Notes: generated by a model from the sequence alone, not told the origin. DNA of 64,000 nt from Cynocephalus volans (GCF_027409185.1 NC_084471.1:6602535-6666534), one strand, 5' to 3'. Positions 1 through 12,405 are shown, counted from the stretch's first letter. Program-made: numbers and translations.

Positions 1-554
1 TATACGATTTATTAGACCAGTAACTGAAATATGTACATAAACATATGTCATGCCCTATCGTATGTCATGCATAGCTACCATAAGATATAAAAATAAGTCA
101 TGGGGTTCTGTATCCCCTCTCCACCTTGGGACAGGTGAACGCCTTAGCTAAGAGAATTACCTGTAGGCCAAAATTGGGGTCACGCTGTTCTTTGTCTCAA
201 ACTACTCCCTGCTGGAATAGTCACTTCCCCTTTTGGGATCCTCTCTTTTCCTTCCAGAGAATGTTCAGGCTCTCAGTCAGCTTTCGTCATTAATGTGATC
301 TTCACATTAGGAGACTTGCTTCCCCTAATGGAGTCTTAAGTCAGTGGGAGTGGCCCCGTGTCTCTGAATCTGGGCAGCTTTGCTCTTCTGTCAGCTACTC
401 TTTGAGGCCTGTACTAGGGCACCCAGCAGGTTTTAGAAACTTAAGCTTTTGGTGTAGAGAGTACTTTCCAGGCCAGTCCACACCGAAAGCAACTGCCCCC
501 CTGCACAGAAGTCTTGAACACTCATACCCAACCCCCACTCCCCCATCAAATGTC
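1..554. other. unrecognised AT-richer sequence, no gene
   Basis: No coding exon is visible. The first 120 bases are AT-rich, with repeated ATGTCATG/CATATG-like words and a TATAAAA box-like string near 86. The rest is mixed unique-looking DNA. It could be the edge of a lineage-specific LTR cut by the window start, but no diagnostic LTR end or primer-binding site is seen, so this is only a guess. Confidence 0.3.
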
Positions 555-965
555 AGTGACTGTATCAGTTAGCTTCTGCTGGGTAACAAATCAGCCCAAA
601 TCTTTGTGGTTTAAAATCACAATGGTTTCTTTAAAGCATGATTTTGTGGGCTGCCTGAGAACTTTCTGGTCTGGATGGGCTCTGCTCCTTTCTGCAGGGC
701 TTTCTCTGCATCAGTGGTCAGCTGCAGGTTGCTCAGTGATAGAAAGATCTACAATGGCCTCACTCACATGTCTGGTGGTTGGGAGGCGGCTGGCTGGGCC
801 CCTTGGTGTCCTCTATGTGGCCTCTCCAGCAGGGTAGCTTGGGCTCGCTCATTCACTTGGTGGCCTCGATGTTGCAAGTGCATCCAGAGAGCAAACCCAA
901 AGCACAAGGGCTTTCACAGCCTCTGCCTGCATCACACCAAAGCAAGGAAGGTGGGAGGGGAGATT
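555..965 (-). mobile_element. diverged MLT1-like (ERVL-MaLR) LTR fragment
   Basis: The segment opens with the antisense 3' end typical of MLT1 LTRs: a 'cagttagcttctgctg' word, then 'gtaacaaatca', then 'gtggtttaaaatcacaatgg'. A 'ctttctgcagggc...cagctgcaggttgct' type interior follows. It is an old solo LTR fragment with no retroviral genes beside it. The distal boundary is uncertain. Confidence 0.5.
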
Positions 966-1562
966 ATGGGGCTGTTTTTACAATCTATGGCAGTGATTAT
1001 TTCTCTAATGAAGATATAGTTGTGGGGGAAGGAGAAGGGGGGGTGGTGAGCACTTATCACAAATGGCCAAGGGCACAGTGTCTCTATTGCTTGGTGATGT
1101 TGGGGTGGTACATGCCAGCACCAGCCAAGATGCAGTTAAAAACCAGCCAATTCCACTCTGGGAGGGCGTCTAGTGCTCAGAGAGGAGGTTGTCCGGACAG
1201 TGGGCAGTGCAGGTGAGCAAGGGGTGAAGGAAGACCAGGTCCCAGAATGCCAGAGACCAGAGAAGACTTGGAAATTACTGACGCGACCTCTGGGCCCTTC
1301 AAATGGGGAAACTGAGTCATGGATGCCTTTGCTGGGAACAGCTGTGGCCCCACCAGGGCAGCCCTGCCCTCCATCTGTGATCTTGGCAGGACCCTTGACT
1401 CCTCAGGGCTGTCCTCATCTACGAGTTGTCCATTTGCCATCCTTCCATCCTGCAGTTGTGGGAAGGATTAAAGAAGGCAATGCATGGAACACTTAAAGCC
1501 ATGCCTGGCTCACCATGCGCACCCAGCACATCCCAGCTGCTGTTTTCATTACTCAGACCCAG
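966..1562. other. intergenic, nothing recognised
   Basis: No exon, RNA gene or clear repeat was recognised. Open frames here are short and show no familiar domain. Confidence 0.4.
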
Positions 1563-1770
1563 GTACTATGATTGCAGTGTGTTCCCCAAAGTTGGACCCT
1601 TAATCCCTAATGCAACAGTGCTGAGAGATGGGACCTTTTAAGAGGTGATTAATGGATTAATGCTGTTAATGCAGCAGTGGGTTCCTGATAAAAGGATGAG
1701 TTCGGCCCCCTTTCTCTCTCCCTCTCTGTCTCTCTCCCTCTGTCTTGTCCTTCTACTTACTACCATGAGA
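1563..1770 (+). mobile_element. MaLR LTR fragment (MST/MLT1 type)
   Basis: This is a sense-orientation MaLR LTR. It has the hallmark words 'ttaagaggtgattaatgg', 'attaatgctgttaa', 'gtgggttcctgataaaagg' and 'atgagttcggccccctttct', followed by a pyrimidine-rich CTCT tract. The 3' part of the LTR is lost or too diverged to follow. There is no internal retroviral sequence, so this is a solo LTR relic. Confidence 0.75.
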
Positions 1771-1937
1771 TTGTTCCTTGTTAAAAAGTACACTTGTCAA
1801 AGCCTGTTCTGCATCACCTGGGAGAAGGGGCTGGCTCTTTGGTGACCACGAGCTGTCCCCCAGTACTCTCAGCCTTGCCAGCCCCATGGGGACTCCGTCC
1901 CCTTCCTGTGGGTCCCCGCACCCCATGGTCTGCTGTC

Positions 1938-2305
1938 TCACTCTGCTGGGGCCGCCATAACAAAGCACCGTGGACTGCGGGCTCACACAGCAGACATTCA
2001 TTCATGTTTCACACAGGCTGCGAGGCTGGGAGTCTAGACGGAGGAGCTGGCAGGTATGGGTCAGCGTCCAGGGAGGCTTCCTTGTTCAACTGTCTTCTTG
2101 CTGTCTTCAACAACTGTCTTCTTGCTGCGTCTTCATCTGGCACAGAGAGATGGCGGCTCTCTCCTGTCTCTTCTCTAAGGACACTAATCCCATCGTGGGG
2201 CCCCAACCTCATGACCTCATGTAACCCTAATCATCTCCCAAAAGCCTCACCTGCTGCCAGCCCGTGAGGGTATGAATTTGGGGGACACAGACATTTGGTC
2301 TGTTC
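1938..2305 (-). mobile_element. MLT1-type MaLR LTR, antisense
   Basis: It begins with the antisense LTR 3' end ('ctgctggggccgccataac', 'aaagcacc...') and continues through 'ggctgggagtctagac', 'ctctaaggacactaatccc' and 'cctcatgacctcatgtaac'. It ends in 'gtatgaatttgggggacaca'. It lies tail to tail with the preceding sense MaLR LTR fragment. Ends are approximate. Confidence 0.7.
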
Positions 2306-5300
2306 GCCTGGCCAGTGCCCTTCACCCTCGGTGAGCTTCTCCTAGGACCGTGGACTCAGGCTTGGGGGGTGGGGGGCGAGACCAGACCTTATTCCTTGCT
2401 CTGGCTCACTTCAGCCTCCAGACTTGCCCTCCCCAGCCTTTGCATGAAACTGTAGGCATTTCCTGTCATTTTTCCAGGCACTTTTGGGTAATACAAAGTC
2501 CAGGCAATCTCATATTAAAACTTCAAACTCTAGAGTTTGGAGCTCGCACCTCCGCCTGCTCAGCTTGGCATGGTTTGGGGCCAGGGGTGTGGTCAGCTGC
2601 TCCTCTGTCCCCTCCCTCCGCCTCCTCCCCCTACTGCTGGGTGTTGTTCCTGCCCCTCCAGGGCTGGGTGCCGGCCAGGGAGGCTGAGACGGCCGTGAGC
2701 TAGGGTCAGGCCTCCTGAGCCAACTTGGAAGACCCTCCTCATGAGTCTGTAGTTGGCAATGACCAAGTAAGTTCCCTCCGCCCCAGCATCCAGGATCCAC
2801 CCTTTCTTTTGGGTCTAATTTGGCCATAAAAATGAGCCCTTTATCCCACAGCTCCTAGCACAGCCTGGCCTCTTGTCCCCAGACCTATAGGCATGGGCCC
2901 CAAGAGGTCCCTGGGGGACACTCGTCAAGCTCTTGGGTCCTCTATCCTGGACTTGTTCTTTATCCTCTGCCCCCGTTTCAGTATTTACCACCTGGCCTGG
3001 AGGCCTCCACTCCTGTGCAAGGTCTCAGAGGCAGAAACTCTCCTGGGTGGGGTCTGACATGGAGGGGGCTCCATAAACAACTGGAAATGTGGGTTAGTGG
3101 GTGAAATGGGACCCGGGCCCATCCTGGGCCAGATGCCATCTGCATCCTGTGGCTCGGGGGCCTGGAGGTGGCTGGTGCACCTCCCCTGTGGAAAGTCCCC
3201 ATGCCCACCCCTCTGCTGCCATCCACCCGTGCTGACCTATGGCTTCTTCCCCACTCCCAAGGCCCAGTTCCTCCTTCCTCAGGCCAGGGTGAGTGCCCTG
3301 CAGCAGGGGTTGGGATACACGTGGTCCTGCCACACTGGTCATAAGCATGGGCAGCTGTGGGGTGGCCACAGTCAGCTATCGGATGACCGACAGGCAGCAT
3401 CCAGGGAGAGCCCCCGGCAGGTCATCTCTGCCTCTGGACCTCAGCGTCCCCATCTGTGAAGCAGGAGCCATGAACCAGGCCCCTCTAAGGAGTTTCCAAG
3501 GCAGGGGCTCTGTACTTCCACACACACTCTGTCCCTCCTGGGACACATGATGGCCTGTCTCTCGGCCAGCCCCGAGCAGGCGATGGGCTCAATGCTGACT
3601 CAAGCAGCGTCAGCCAGGGAGCCAGTACAGGATTCCCGGAATGCCCTGGAAAAAAGCTGGGTGCCGTCCAGGCGCCGACACCGCCAGCCATGTGGAGTCT
3701 CTCCCGTTCCAGAGGGAACCCTTGTTACCTTCCAGGCCGGTGTCCCTGATCCAGCCAGGCCTGGCCCTTTGGGAGGGCTGGGAGCCATCGGGGTTGGCTA
3801 GAGGGACATGCCAGTGTCATCATGACCTCAAGTCCTGGATAGGAGCCTGGGCCAGTCCTCAGAGGGCTTGAGGCTTGCTAACGTGCAGACAGCTGAGCTG
3901 GAGGCCCCCTAGGCCAGCTACACGGGGCTGGAGAGGGAAGGAAGGAGCCGAGCAAGTTGCTTGCCTGGAGGGCCCTGAGTCCTGTCCATGCTGCCTCAGA
4001 TACTCTGGCATCAGGGGCTGCAGATGGCCCTGCACAGTCCTCCCGCTCCCTGTCCCCACAAAGCCTGCGGTTCACACATCTAGTCTATACTACTTACCAG
4101 TTCTGGCCAAATGTCTCCTACAGCAAGCTCAGGCCACTTTGGTGAGGAGGGAGTAAAGCCCATTCTACAGATGAGGAAACTGGAGCTCAGCGAGGCTTCA
4201 GATCCCACATCTAGTGAGTGGCAGAGTCACTTGCTCATTTAGTCATTCAACAATCGTGCTGAGAGGCAGGATAGTACAATAGTTACATGCTCAAGCTTGG
4301 AGCCAGAGTGCCAGAGTGGATCTTGGTGGCCACCATGTTCCAGGTGTTCACTGTGAGGGCCCCTCTGGGTCTCGGTCTCTTCATGTGGGCCTGATCACAG
4401 TATTAGGCATGAGTGTGCCACGTGTTCTGGGCTCAGGGCAGGGCTGGAATGTGGCCAGTGGGTGTCGGTGTTTGCTGTCGTGCTCACCTATACGGAGCCT
4501 CGTGCGAGGTGCTGGGGAAAGAAAGCAAGAGAGACACAAGCGCCTGCCTTCAGGATGTCTGGACACAGCAGAAACAGGCCTAGGGACATAAACCATGATT
4601 GCTCCTGAGCCGGAGGCCAAAAGAAATGCCTGAGGATAGTGTGTGCCCAGAGGAAGGGCCCCTGATCAGATAGCCAAGACACTTCATTCTCCCCTCTACT
4701 GTGAATGTAAAAGGAACGCTGAAGGAGTGTTTGAAAAGGGAAAACCTCCATATAACCCCACACCCTACCCCATCCAGGACGTCTTAGGATGCCTCTCTCC
4801 TGGTCACCTCTGTGGCGCTCGAGTCGCTTCCTGGGCTCCTTTATAAAATGTGTTTACCATTTTCAGGAGATTAACCTCAGCTCAGCTCCAAACTAACCAT
4901 AGGATCCTGGGTGAGTCCTCTGTGTGTAAAATGTGGATAAAAATGCCTGCCTTTCTTAGATGATAAGGAAAATAAACGAGATGATGTACACAGAGCGTGT
5001 ACTGGCGCCAGCACCGTGCACACGGCCTTTAATGTGCATCGGTCCGATTCCCTGGTGGAAATCTCAGACAGACTGGGTTGAGCCACTGTAGACTCTGTCG
5101 AATGCACCCGCCACTCACACCCAAGCGATTTTTCTCTGAGTGGTTTTGTGAGCAGGATAACGTCGCCGCACACATCTTCACCCATAGAGCTCCCTCACTG
5201 AGTCCCCGAGGCGGACTCGTCAGGGATGGTAGAAAGCATTTCCTTTGAGAAAATCGCCTGGGATCCTCCGGGTGAAGAACCATTTTTGATAAGCTTGGGA

Positions 5301-5415
5301 GGTGCCTGAGGAGCTCGGGGGAGCCCTGCCTCCTTTACGCTCCCGCCACGTCAGTGAGGGGCCCCTGGCTGGCACGTGGCAGGTGGATTTGAGACCGAGA
5401 GGGTCTGGTAATAGT
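2306..5415. other. upstream intergenic, no gene seen
   Basis: GC-rich sequence with no recognisable exon. A MIR core lies at about 4150-4260 (listed separately), and a perfect 16-bp palindrome lies at 2524-2539. Open frames of 60-140 codons occur on both strands, as expected for GC-rich DNA. They overlap each other and show no conserved domain. Confidence 0.5.
4150..4260 (+). repeat. MIR SINE fragment
   Basis: This has the MIR core order: 'attctacagatgaggaaac', then a 'ggagctcagcgaggcttca' word, then 'agtgagtggcagagtca'. It is an ancient tRNA-derived SINE shared across mammals. Confidence 0.65.
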
Positions 5416-5808
5416 GGTTGTGTCATTTGCTCAGGCTGCCACACCAAAATACCACAGACTGGGTGGTTTAAACAACAGAAATTTGTCTTCTCATGATTTC
5501 AGAGGCCAGAAGTCCAAGGTCAAGGTGTCAGCAGAGTTGGTGTCTCCTGAGGCCTCTCCCCTCAGCTTGTCGATGGCCATCTTCTCCCTGCATCCTCACG
5601 TGGTGTCCCCCTGTGTGCGTCTGTGTCTCAAACTCCTCTTCTTATAAGGACACCAGTCCTATTGGATTAGGACCTGCCCATATGGCCTCCATTTTAACTT
5701 AATTACCTCTTTAAAGACCGTCCGCAAATACAGTCACACACTGGGGTGCGGGGGTTAGGACTTCAACATATGAGTTTTGAGGGTGACACAATTCAGCCCA
5801 TAACAGTG
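5416..5808 (-). mobile_element. MLT1-type MaLR LTR, antisense
   Basis: A nearly complete antisense LTR. It runs from 'caggctgccacaccaaaat' through 'ggtggtttaaacaacagaa', 'ggccagaagtccaaggtc', 'ataaggacaccagtcctat' and 'ggggttaggacttcaac', to the closing 'cacaattcagcccataaca'. There is no internal proviral DNA. Confidence 0.8.
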
Positions 5809-8304
5809 GTGATTCATCATAATTCTAGAATTTATGGGGCACCAATTATGCTGGGCCTCAGGATCACTATCCCAGTGACCTCTGCAACACCACCATTAGC
5901 TCTGCCATCCTATGGGGAAACCAAGTCTGAGAGGGACGGTGACTTGCCCACAGTCACATCGTCATCTGGGGACTGAGGCAGGGTTGGGTCCAGGCCTGGA
6001 TTATTCCAGAGCCTGTCGGCTTTACACCAGGTGACAGAGCTTCCCAAAATGGTTGGGAAAAGTTCTCAGTGCCCCAGAAGCCACCTTCGGGGACTGTGAC
6101 ACGGTCAGTGGCTCTACATGGGGTTGTAGGAGCCAGCCAGGAACCCAGTCCTGGAATGAGCTCAGAGTATCCAACACCCAAAACCCGTTTGTCCTGGTAC
6201 CTCCCGCACCTGGCCGGCTCGGCACACAGCTGCTGTGTGGAAATGAGTGGCTGGTGACACCATGTGGCCCCTGCCCTGGAGGAAAGCACTCACTCCCCAA
6301 GAAGGCAGGCCACCAGCCCACATCCGAACCCTCAGGAAACTGAGCCAAGAGCCAGGCGGCTCTGCCCTTCCGCTCCGGCCCTGCCAGCTCCGGACCTCGG
6401 CCAGCACGGAGTGGCCTTTCCCACATCTGCGTCTCAGGCCAAAGCTCATTCCAAAGCCCTGGGCTGTCCCGGAGCTGAGTCATGACGGAAGTTGGTGGGA
6501 TTCCTTAGGGGGGCAAATCTGGCCCCCACATGTTCTTGCCGCCCTCATCTGTGCCAGCAGCTCCGGCCCCCTCACCACACCACCCAGAAATGTGCAGCGT
6601 GGACGCGCTCCCTGCACAGGGCCTGGCTCCGGATTCCTCCCCGCTCCCGGGCCCCAGCAGGCCGCCAGCTGTGAACGCCTGCGCAGAGGGCCTGCGCACA
6701 GGGAGCTGCGGTAGCAGAGAACATCTGTCTTTGCCCAGCCTGGAATTTTCTCTCCAAATGACATTGGATGTGGTGGCCCTACTGTGTAAGAGCTCAGTTT
6801 ACAAAATCCCAGGCTATGGGGCAGTGGATCAGGAGGAGGATCGATAACTATGGGTCCCTTTTTATGGCCACATGCTGCTCCTGTGTGGCTCAGTTAATCA
6901 GAACAAGAGTCTCCACTTAACAGAAGGAGAAACTGAGTCAGTGGGTCAAATCTTGGTCTGAAGCTCTGCAGCCAGGAGGGGGAAGCACAGGGATTTGCCC
7001 GAGGGGCTCTGACCTGTGTGGGTCTTCGGGCACGACCCTGCTGTCCCCTGGGCTGCTTCTCTCAGCGCTGCTCGGTGCCCCAGCACTCCCACCTCCCCCT
7101 GGTGCCCAGGTCCCATCCCCTCCCAGCCTTTGCACAAGCTGTTCTCACTCCCTGAAATGCCTCCCCCAGCACACCTACTGTCTCCTGGCTGAGGGACGGG
7201 GCAAGGAAAGGGGAAAGGGGCAAGCTGGGCGTGAGGTCCCTAGGCCCAGATTCAAGTCCCCCTGTCCTCCTCCCTGGCTGGGAGAGCTGGGCCAGCCACG
7301 TCCCATCTCTGGCTTCACTTTCTCAGTTTTTCATCCGTAGAATGGGAAGAGTTGAGATGGGAAAGCCTTTTCAAAACAGGAGAGTTTTAAGGGTGTCATC
7401 ACCAGCTTGCCACGGGCCCTTTGCACACAATCCCTTGCTGCCCACCGAGGAGAGTCTGTCCCCCCCACCAGCCTGGCGGAGCCCCACGGCCAGGCCAGCA
7501 CAAGCCCATGGTGGTGTAGGCGGGATACCGAATTCTTTACCATCATCATCATCATCACTGCAAACAAGGCAGGTCAAGCTTAGGCCCAGGTAACCCTCAC
7601 GACGCTTGCCAGGGAGTAGGTTCTCTGATCCCCTGTTTTCAGGATGAGGACACTGGGCTGAGTTTACCCCGCCCGTCCCAGCACAGGCGCTCTGCAAACA
7701 CGCACGTCTTCTTCCTTCTTTGGCTCCTGTTTACAAGAGGCCTTAAATCTGCCAGCAAAGAAAGGCTGCTTGTTGCTGGGATATTCTGTCTTCCAACCGG
7801 GAAAACAAAATCCCAGGTGGCGAGCAAGCGGTAACCCTCAGAAATGGCGACATCTGCCTGGCTCCGGCTACCCATTTATCCCTCTGTTTCAGTGCTCAAA
7901 AGGACAGGCAGGTGGCCAAGCGCAGAGCTGAAGGGAAATGACGAGAACCCGGATGCGATTGGACGGCCTGGCCTGACCGCGGCGGGGTGTGGGTCTTCAG
8001 CGAGGTTGGCTCAGCGTTTTGTTTTCTCCCCAACTGGAACAGCGGGCCAGGGAGTCGTGAAATGTTTCAGTTGTTTATCGGAGTGTTTCTCTCATCCTCA
8101 GACGTGCAGCTCTCAGAACTGTCTGGAAAGTCAGTGCAGTGAGCCCACCCCCTTGGAGCACCTCACAGAGATCTGTGTCCTTACCTTGGCTGGCTTTGAG
8201 GGCCTGGGGACACTGGGGCTTGACCAGCATGGCAACTCTGAGCCTCTCCTGGGGCACAGGCCTTGGCAGCCTGCAAACTCCTGCTCCTTGTTTTTTTCAT
8301 TCAA

Positions 8305-8390
8305 GGAGGCTCAGAGAAGGCAAGGGGCCAGCCCAAGGTCACACAGCAAATGGGTGCAGGAGCTGGGAGCCCAGATGCCCGGATTCTCCT
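8305..8390 (+). repeat. MIR SINE fragment
   Basis: The MIR core words 'aggctcagagaaggcaagg' and 'cccaaggtcacacagcaa' are followed by 'ggagctgggagcccagat'. Orientation is sense. Confidence 0.65.
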
Positions 8391-8404
8391 CCTTGTGTGC
8401 TTAT

Positions 8405-8560
8405 TTTGAAAGTCACCTGCTCTGTGAAGCCTTCCTGCACATGCTGCCCTATCCCAGTCTGGATCAGGTGCCCTCTGGGCCCCCGAAGCCCCCAGGTCCT
8501 GTTGTCAGAACCCTATCATGCTGCATTGCAGTCACCTCTTGTCCTAGCTCCATCCTTGGG
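8405..8560 (+). repeat. L2 LINE 3' fragment
   Basis: This resembles the L2 3' region: 'tttgaaagtcacctgctct', 'gtgaagccttcctgcacat', and then a 'cattgcagtcacctcttgtcc' type segment. It is old and diverged, and the boundaries are approximate. Confidence 0.5.
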
Positions 8561-9025
8561 GACTGATGTGTCTGAGCCCGGCACTGAGTCAGCAACAAGT
8601 CAAGAATGCATGCAAATCTTCCCCCTCTCCTACAGGATGGCCTCCTCTCCTGCATATGTGGTGGGCAGACACCCTACCACGAGGCTCTTTTATCACCACA
8701 ACAGCCAGCTCAGACCTGGCAACTGACGGCTAATTGCAATAGTACTATTAATAACAACAACAATAAAAATAGCCCCCACATTACTGCCACCACCAATGAC
8801 TGAGCATTGCCACAGAACAGGTGCATTTCTATCGTATTTTGTAGGAGGCTCATGACAGCTGTGGGAGGTGGGTATTATTATCCTAATTTTTCAAATGAGC
8901 AACCAGAGAAGCAGAGAAATGACTCCTTCTTTGAGGAGCAAGGGCTTCACTAGCCAACGAGAAAGGTCTGGACGGGGTGGGACACAGGGTGAGAGCTGGG
9001 CACGGGCCAGTCTGAGCTTGGCAAG

Positions 9026-9500
9026 GGCATTTGTTTCCTGGAGCTGCCTTTAAAAAGTACCACGAACTGGGTGGCTTAAACAACAGAAACTTATTGTCTC
9101 ACAGTTCCGGAGGCTGGAAGTCTAAAGTCAGGGTCTAAGCGTTGGTTTCTTCTGAGTTCCCTGAAGGAAGGATCTGTTCTGTGCCACTCTCCTAGTTTCC
9201 GGGGTTTCTGGGCTTTTGCCAGCAGTCTATGGCATTCCTTGGCTTACAGAGACATCACCACAGTCTCTGCCTTCATCTTCGCATGGCATTTTCCCTGTAG
9301 GTTTGTTTTTGTGTCCAAATGTCCCCTTTTCATAAGGGCACCAGTCATATTGGATTAGGGATCACTCCAGAACCTCATATTAACTCAAATCATTATAACT
9401 GCAACAATCCTATTTCCAAATACAGTCACATTCTTAGGTACCGGGGGTTAGGACTTCAGCATATGAATTGGGGGGGGGGACACAATTTAATCCACAACAG
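9026..9500 (-). mobile_element. MLT1-type MaLR LTR, antisense, near full length
   Basis: It runs from 'ttgtttcctggagctgcc' through 'gtggcttaaacaacagaaac', 'gttccggaggctggaagtc', 'cattccttggcttacagag' and 'gggcaccagtcatattgg', to 'gttaggacttcagcatatg' and 'cacaatttaatccacaac'. A poly-G stretch at about 9469-9479 lies near its end. It appears to be a solo LTR. Confidence 0.82.
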
Positions 9501-10309
9501 CAGCCCTGTGGCAGAACTCGAGATGGGGCTGCATGTGAGCCGAGGCCCAACACGGAATCGGCAAGATTGGGCCGGGTGCTGGGTGGGGACTAGGCACAGA
9601 CCATTTGGAGAAGGGGACCTGTGAGACACTGTGAGCACTGGGGCACACAGGGAAAACAGAAGCTTGTCAGGGAAGTATTGCCATGGTCCCCTATCAGGAC
9701 AAATGGCTCCAGTCCCCACCTCGTTCCTCAGGCCAGAAACCTGGGGCGTCTTCTCCCCTCTGTCTCCCTTGGCCACCACATTCAACATCCCCCCATCTTC
9801 TAATGAACTCTGTATCCACTCACTCCTCACAAATAAGTACACGTCCAATATAGCAGGTGGTAATGAATGCTTTGGGGGGGCAAAAAGGGGGCAAGAAATG
9901 TCAGGAGGTGAGGGGTACTCCGAGAAGCATCCCCGAGAAATGGCCTGTCAGCAGAGACAGGAAGGAAGGGCAGCCATTGGGACATCTGGGGACAGCAGAA
10001 CTATCTGGAAAGTGAGAACAGGCCGTGCAAAGGCCCTGAGGCAGGAGTGTGTCTGACATGGTCCGGGAGCAGCAAGGAGGCCGACAGAGCTGGATAGAGG
10101 AAAGGGGGAGGTGGGGGGACTCAGGAAAGGAGACCTCAGAGCTGGGTGGGTCACACGTGCACCCCTGGCCCCGGCCTTGGTCTCTGGCCAGGATTTGTTC
10201 CTTTCCATCTCTCCACCTGGTGCCAGGAGAAGCCTCAACATCCAAATCCAATCCCAGGTCCCCAGCAGGTTCTCCCCCCACCACGAGCCTGGCTCCCAAG
10301 CCAGCAAGA
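9501..10309. other. intergenic, old repeat-like, no gene
   Basis: No exon recognised. The words 'ccgtgcaaaggccctgagg' near 10022 belong to a common ancient interspersed repeat whose family I cannot name safely. Confidence 0.4.
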
Positions 10310-10625
10310 ACAATCTCATGATTTTCTTCATCAAAATCACTTTATATTACAATCATGAAACGCACGGGAAGAGCTGTGAAGAAAACTCCCAGAAATAATG
10401 AAATAAAGATGATGGACTCACTATGAATAGAAACCTTATTTGTGAAAACTACAAAAGGGATCACAATATTTCCAAATCTTCCCATGGCTTTGGTTTAATT
10501 GCCACAAAGTACCACTTTCTTTCTTAGGCTTTAATCAGCCAATTTAGATTTATTACAGTGCTTGACGCAGGCTTGATTTCTGATAAATGAAATAAAAATA
10601 GAAGAAACACTTGTGCAGTTGGGGG
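10310..10625. promoter_or_regulatory. AT-rich unique island, candidate conserved non-coding element
   Basis: An AT-rich block of about 315 bases stands out in GC-rich surroundings and resembles no repeat I know. It contains 'aatcatgaaacgc', 'ttaattgcc', 'tttaatcagcc' and 'gataaatgaaat' words of the kind bound by homeodomain and GATA-like factors. It lies about 20 kb upstream of the CpG island. Its regulatory role is inferred only. Confidence 0.25.
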
Positions 10626-12366
10626 CAGCACCCTGGCTTCCTGCCCGAGTTCTGCCCGCCGTCTGCGTGGAATCCCGGCAATGCTGTCGCCGAAGGGGGC
10701 GCCCCAAGAGTCCACTCGTTCATTCAGCAGATTTTTACTGAGGGCCTACTGTGTGGCAGGCCCCAGGACACAGCAGAGGGCAAAGTAGACCCAGACCCAG
10801 CCCTCCTGTCACTGCAACTCCAGGTCAGAGGGGCCTCCGTTACAACATAATTTGTAAGCAGATTGCACACATGGCCAGGTTGTGATCAGGCTATGGGAGG
10901 AAAAACAGTAACAAAAAAAGACCAGGGAAAGGGATTTCCTTGATTCAAACGCAGAGGGGACGGCGTGCTGAGTGAGATCGGCTAAGGCCTCATTGAGAAG
11001 TTGACAGTTCAGATCAGATTTGTCAGAGGCGAGCCAGTTAGCCATGCCACATATCAGGGTAAGAGCATTCCAGAAAGAGGGAGGCCACGAGCCGGCTTTG
11101 CTCTGGGTGAAATGGGGGCCACGGAAGGACTTTAGAGGGGTCCTTCAGGCTGCTTGCTGAGAATGGCCTGGGGGCAGGAGCAGCTCAGCCACAGCGCCTC
11201 CATAAACATCTCAGCCACGTGATTCTGTGATCTCGAACCAAAAGCTTCCTGGGGCACAGGGACATGAGTGGGGGACTTCTCTTGCCAGCTCCACCGCTGA
11301 CCAGTGGGGGTGTCACAGCACCGGGAAGTCTTCCCACCTATAAAACGCGAGTCAAAACCTCCACCTGGCCAGGCCATCGTGGGGTCTAAGGTAGGGTGCA
11401 GCAGAACTTGCTGTACAGAATGCAGGTGCTCTCTGCAGCCTAAGGAGCATTGTGGTGAGCTAACACTGATTGCTGCAAGCGAGTTCTCAAAAGGGTCAGC
11501 ACACCTGCCACACGCATGGAAGTGCAGGGAGGGGGACCCGGGTGGGGAGCAACCTGGGCTCCCTGTGAACGGGACTTTAGCTGCAAGCAACAGGTCTTGC
11601 AAGCAGCGCCCTTTCTTGGGGCCATGGCTTGAATCCTCCTCTGCTCTTCTCCATACCCTCATTAGACCCCTGGGGCTAGGAAGGGACCCTGCCCAGTCTG
11701 GAGACTTCCGTGGTCAACTCATACAGCCCAAGACTACTGGAACACAGGCGTCTCTGATGCCCGTGCCCCAGAGCCCAGGCCAGGTAGTAAGGCCATTGGG
11801 CCCACACACCCCACCCCAAGGGGCAGGGCAGCAAGCCCAGCAGCCTGGACACAGAGCCCTGTGGTCTGGGCCAGGGGCCAGAGCAGCTCAACTTGTGGAG
11901 GTGGAAAGGGAACTGAGGACCTGGAGAGAGTCTGTTCAGTCATGTTTCCCCATCAACAAGAAAGGAGAGGGTAGGCCACCTGACTGTCGAGGGGAAACTG
12001 AGGAAGCAGAGAGGATCAGTGAAGGGGGTGAGTCAGAGCAGCAGAGGAGGCAGTCGGAGAGGTCGTCTCTCTGGGCTCAGGTACTCAGGGCACTCCAGGC
12101 CACATTTAGTGACCACGAAGAAGCAAACCGGGAGAAAGCCCCCCCCCCACTCCACTGTGGTCTCCACTGGCCATGGTGAGCGTGGGCCAGCTCTGCACCT
12201 GCTCCTGAAGACCCCAGGAGGGGTGCCAGCAACACCCCCCTCCCCACCACCCCAGCCAGAACAGACCTGCTTCCTTTTAGGAAGCCCTGGGAACAGTTCA
12301 AATGAGAGCAGATTGGCCACTCTGAAAGCCAGGCTTTTCCAGGTTTTTCTCATCTATACAACGGAT

Positions 12367-12405
12367 GAGACCTGTGGTTCTTGGTCTTTGGAGACCACAG
12401 GTCTC
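12367..12405. repeat. perfect 12-bp inverted repeat (hairpin)
   Basis: The arms at 12367-12378 (gagacctgtggt) and 12394-12405 (accacaggtctc) are exact reverse complements around a 15-base loop. Each arm contains a TGTGGT/ACCACA word, the core recognised by RUNX factors. No downstream T-run or transcript evidence suggests a terminator or microRNA. Confidence 0.8.

Larger units (their letters stand above)
5809..9025. other. upstream intergenic, no gene seen
   Basis: No supported exon. It contains a short CAT trinucleotide run near 7540-7558, a MIR core near 8305-8390 and an L2-like 3' segment near 8405-8560. A run of small AT-rich ORF sequence near 8740-8800 is low complexity. Confidence 0.5.

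Noticed and set aside
11304..12179. A plus-strand open frame of 291 codons
   Set aside because: No recognisable domain, no splice or promoter context, and overlapping minus-strand frames of similar quality; consistent with chance in GC-rich DNA.
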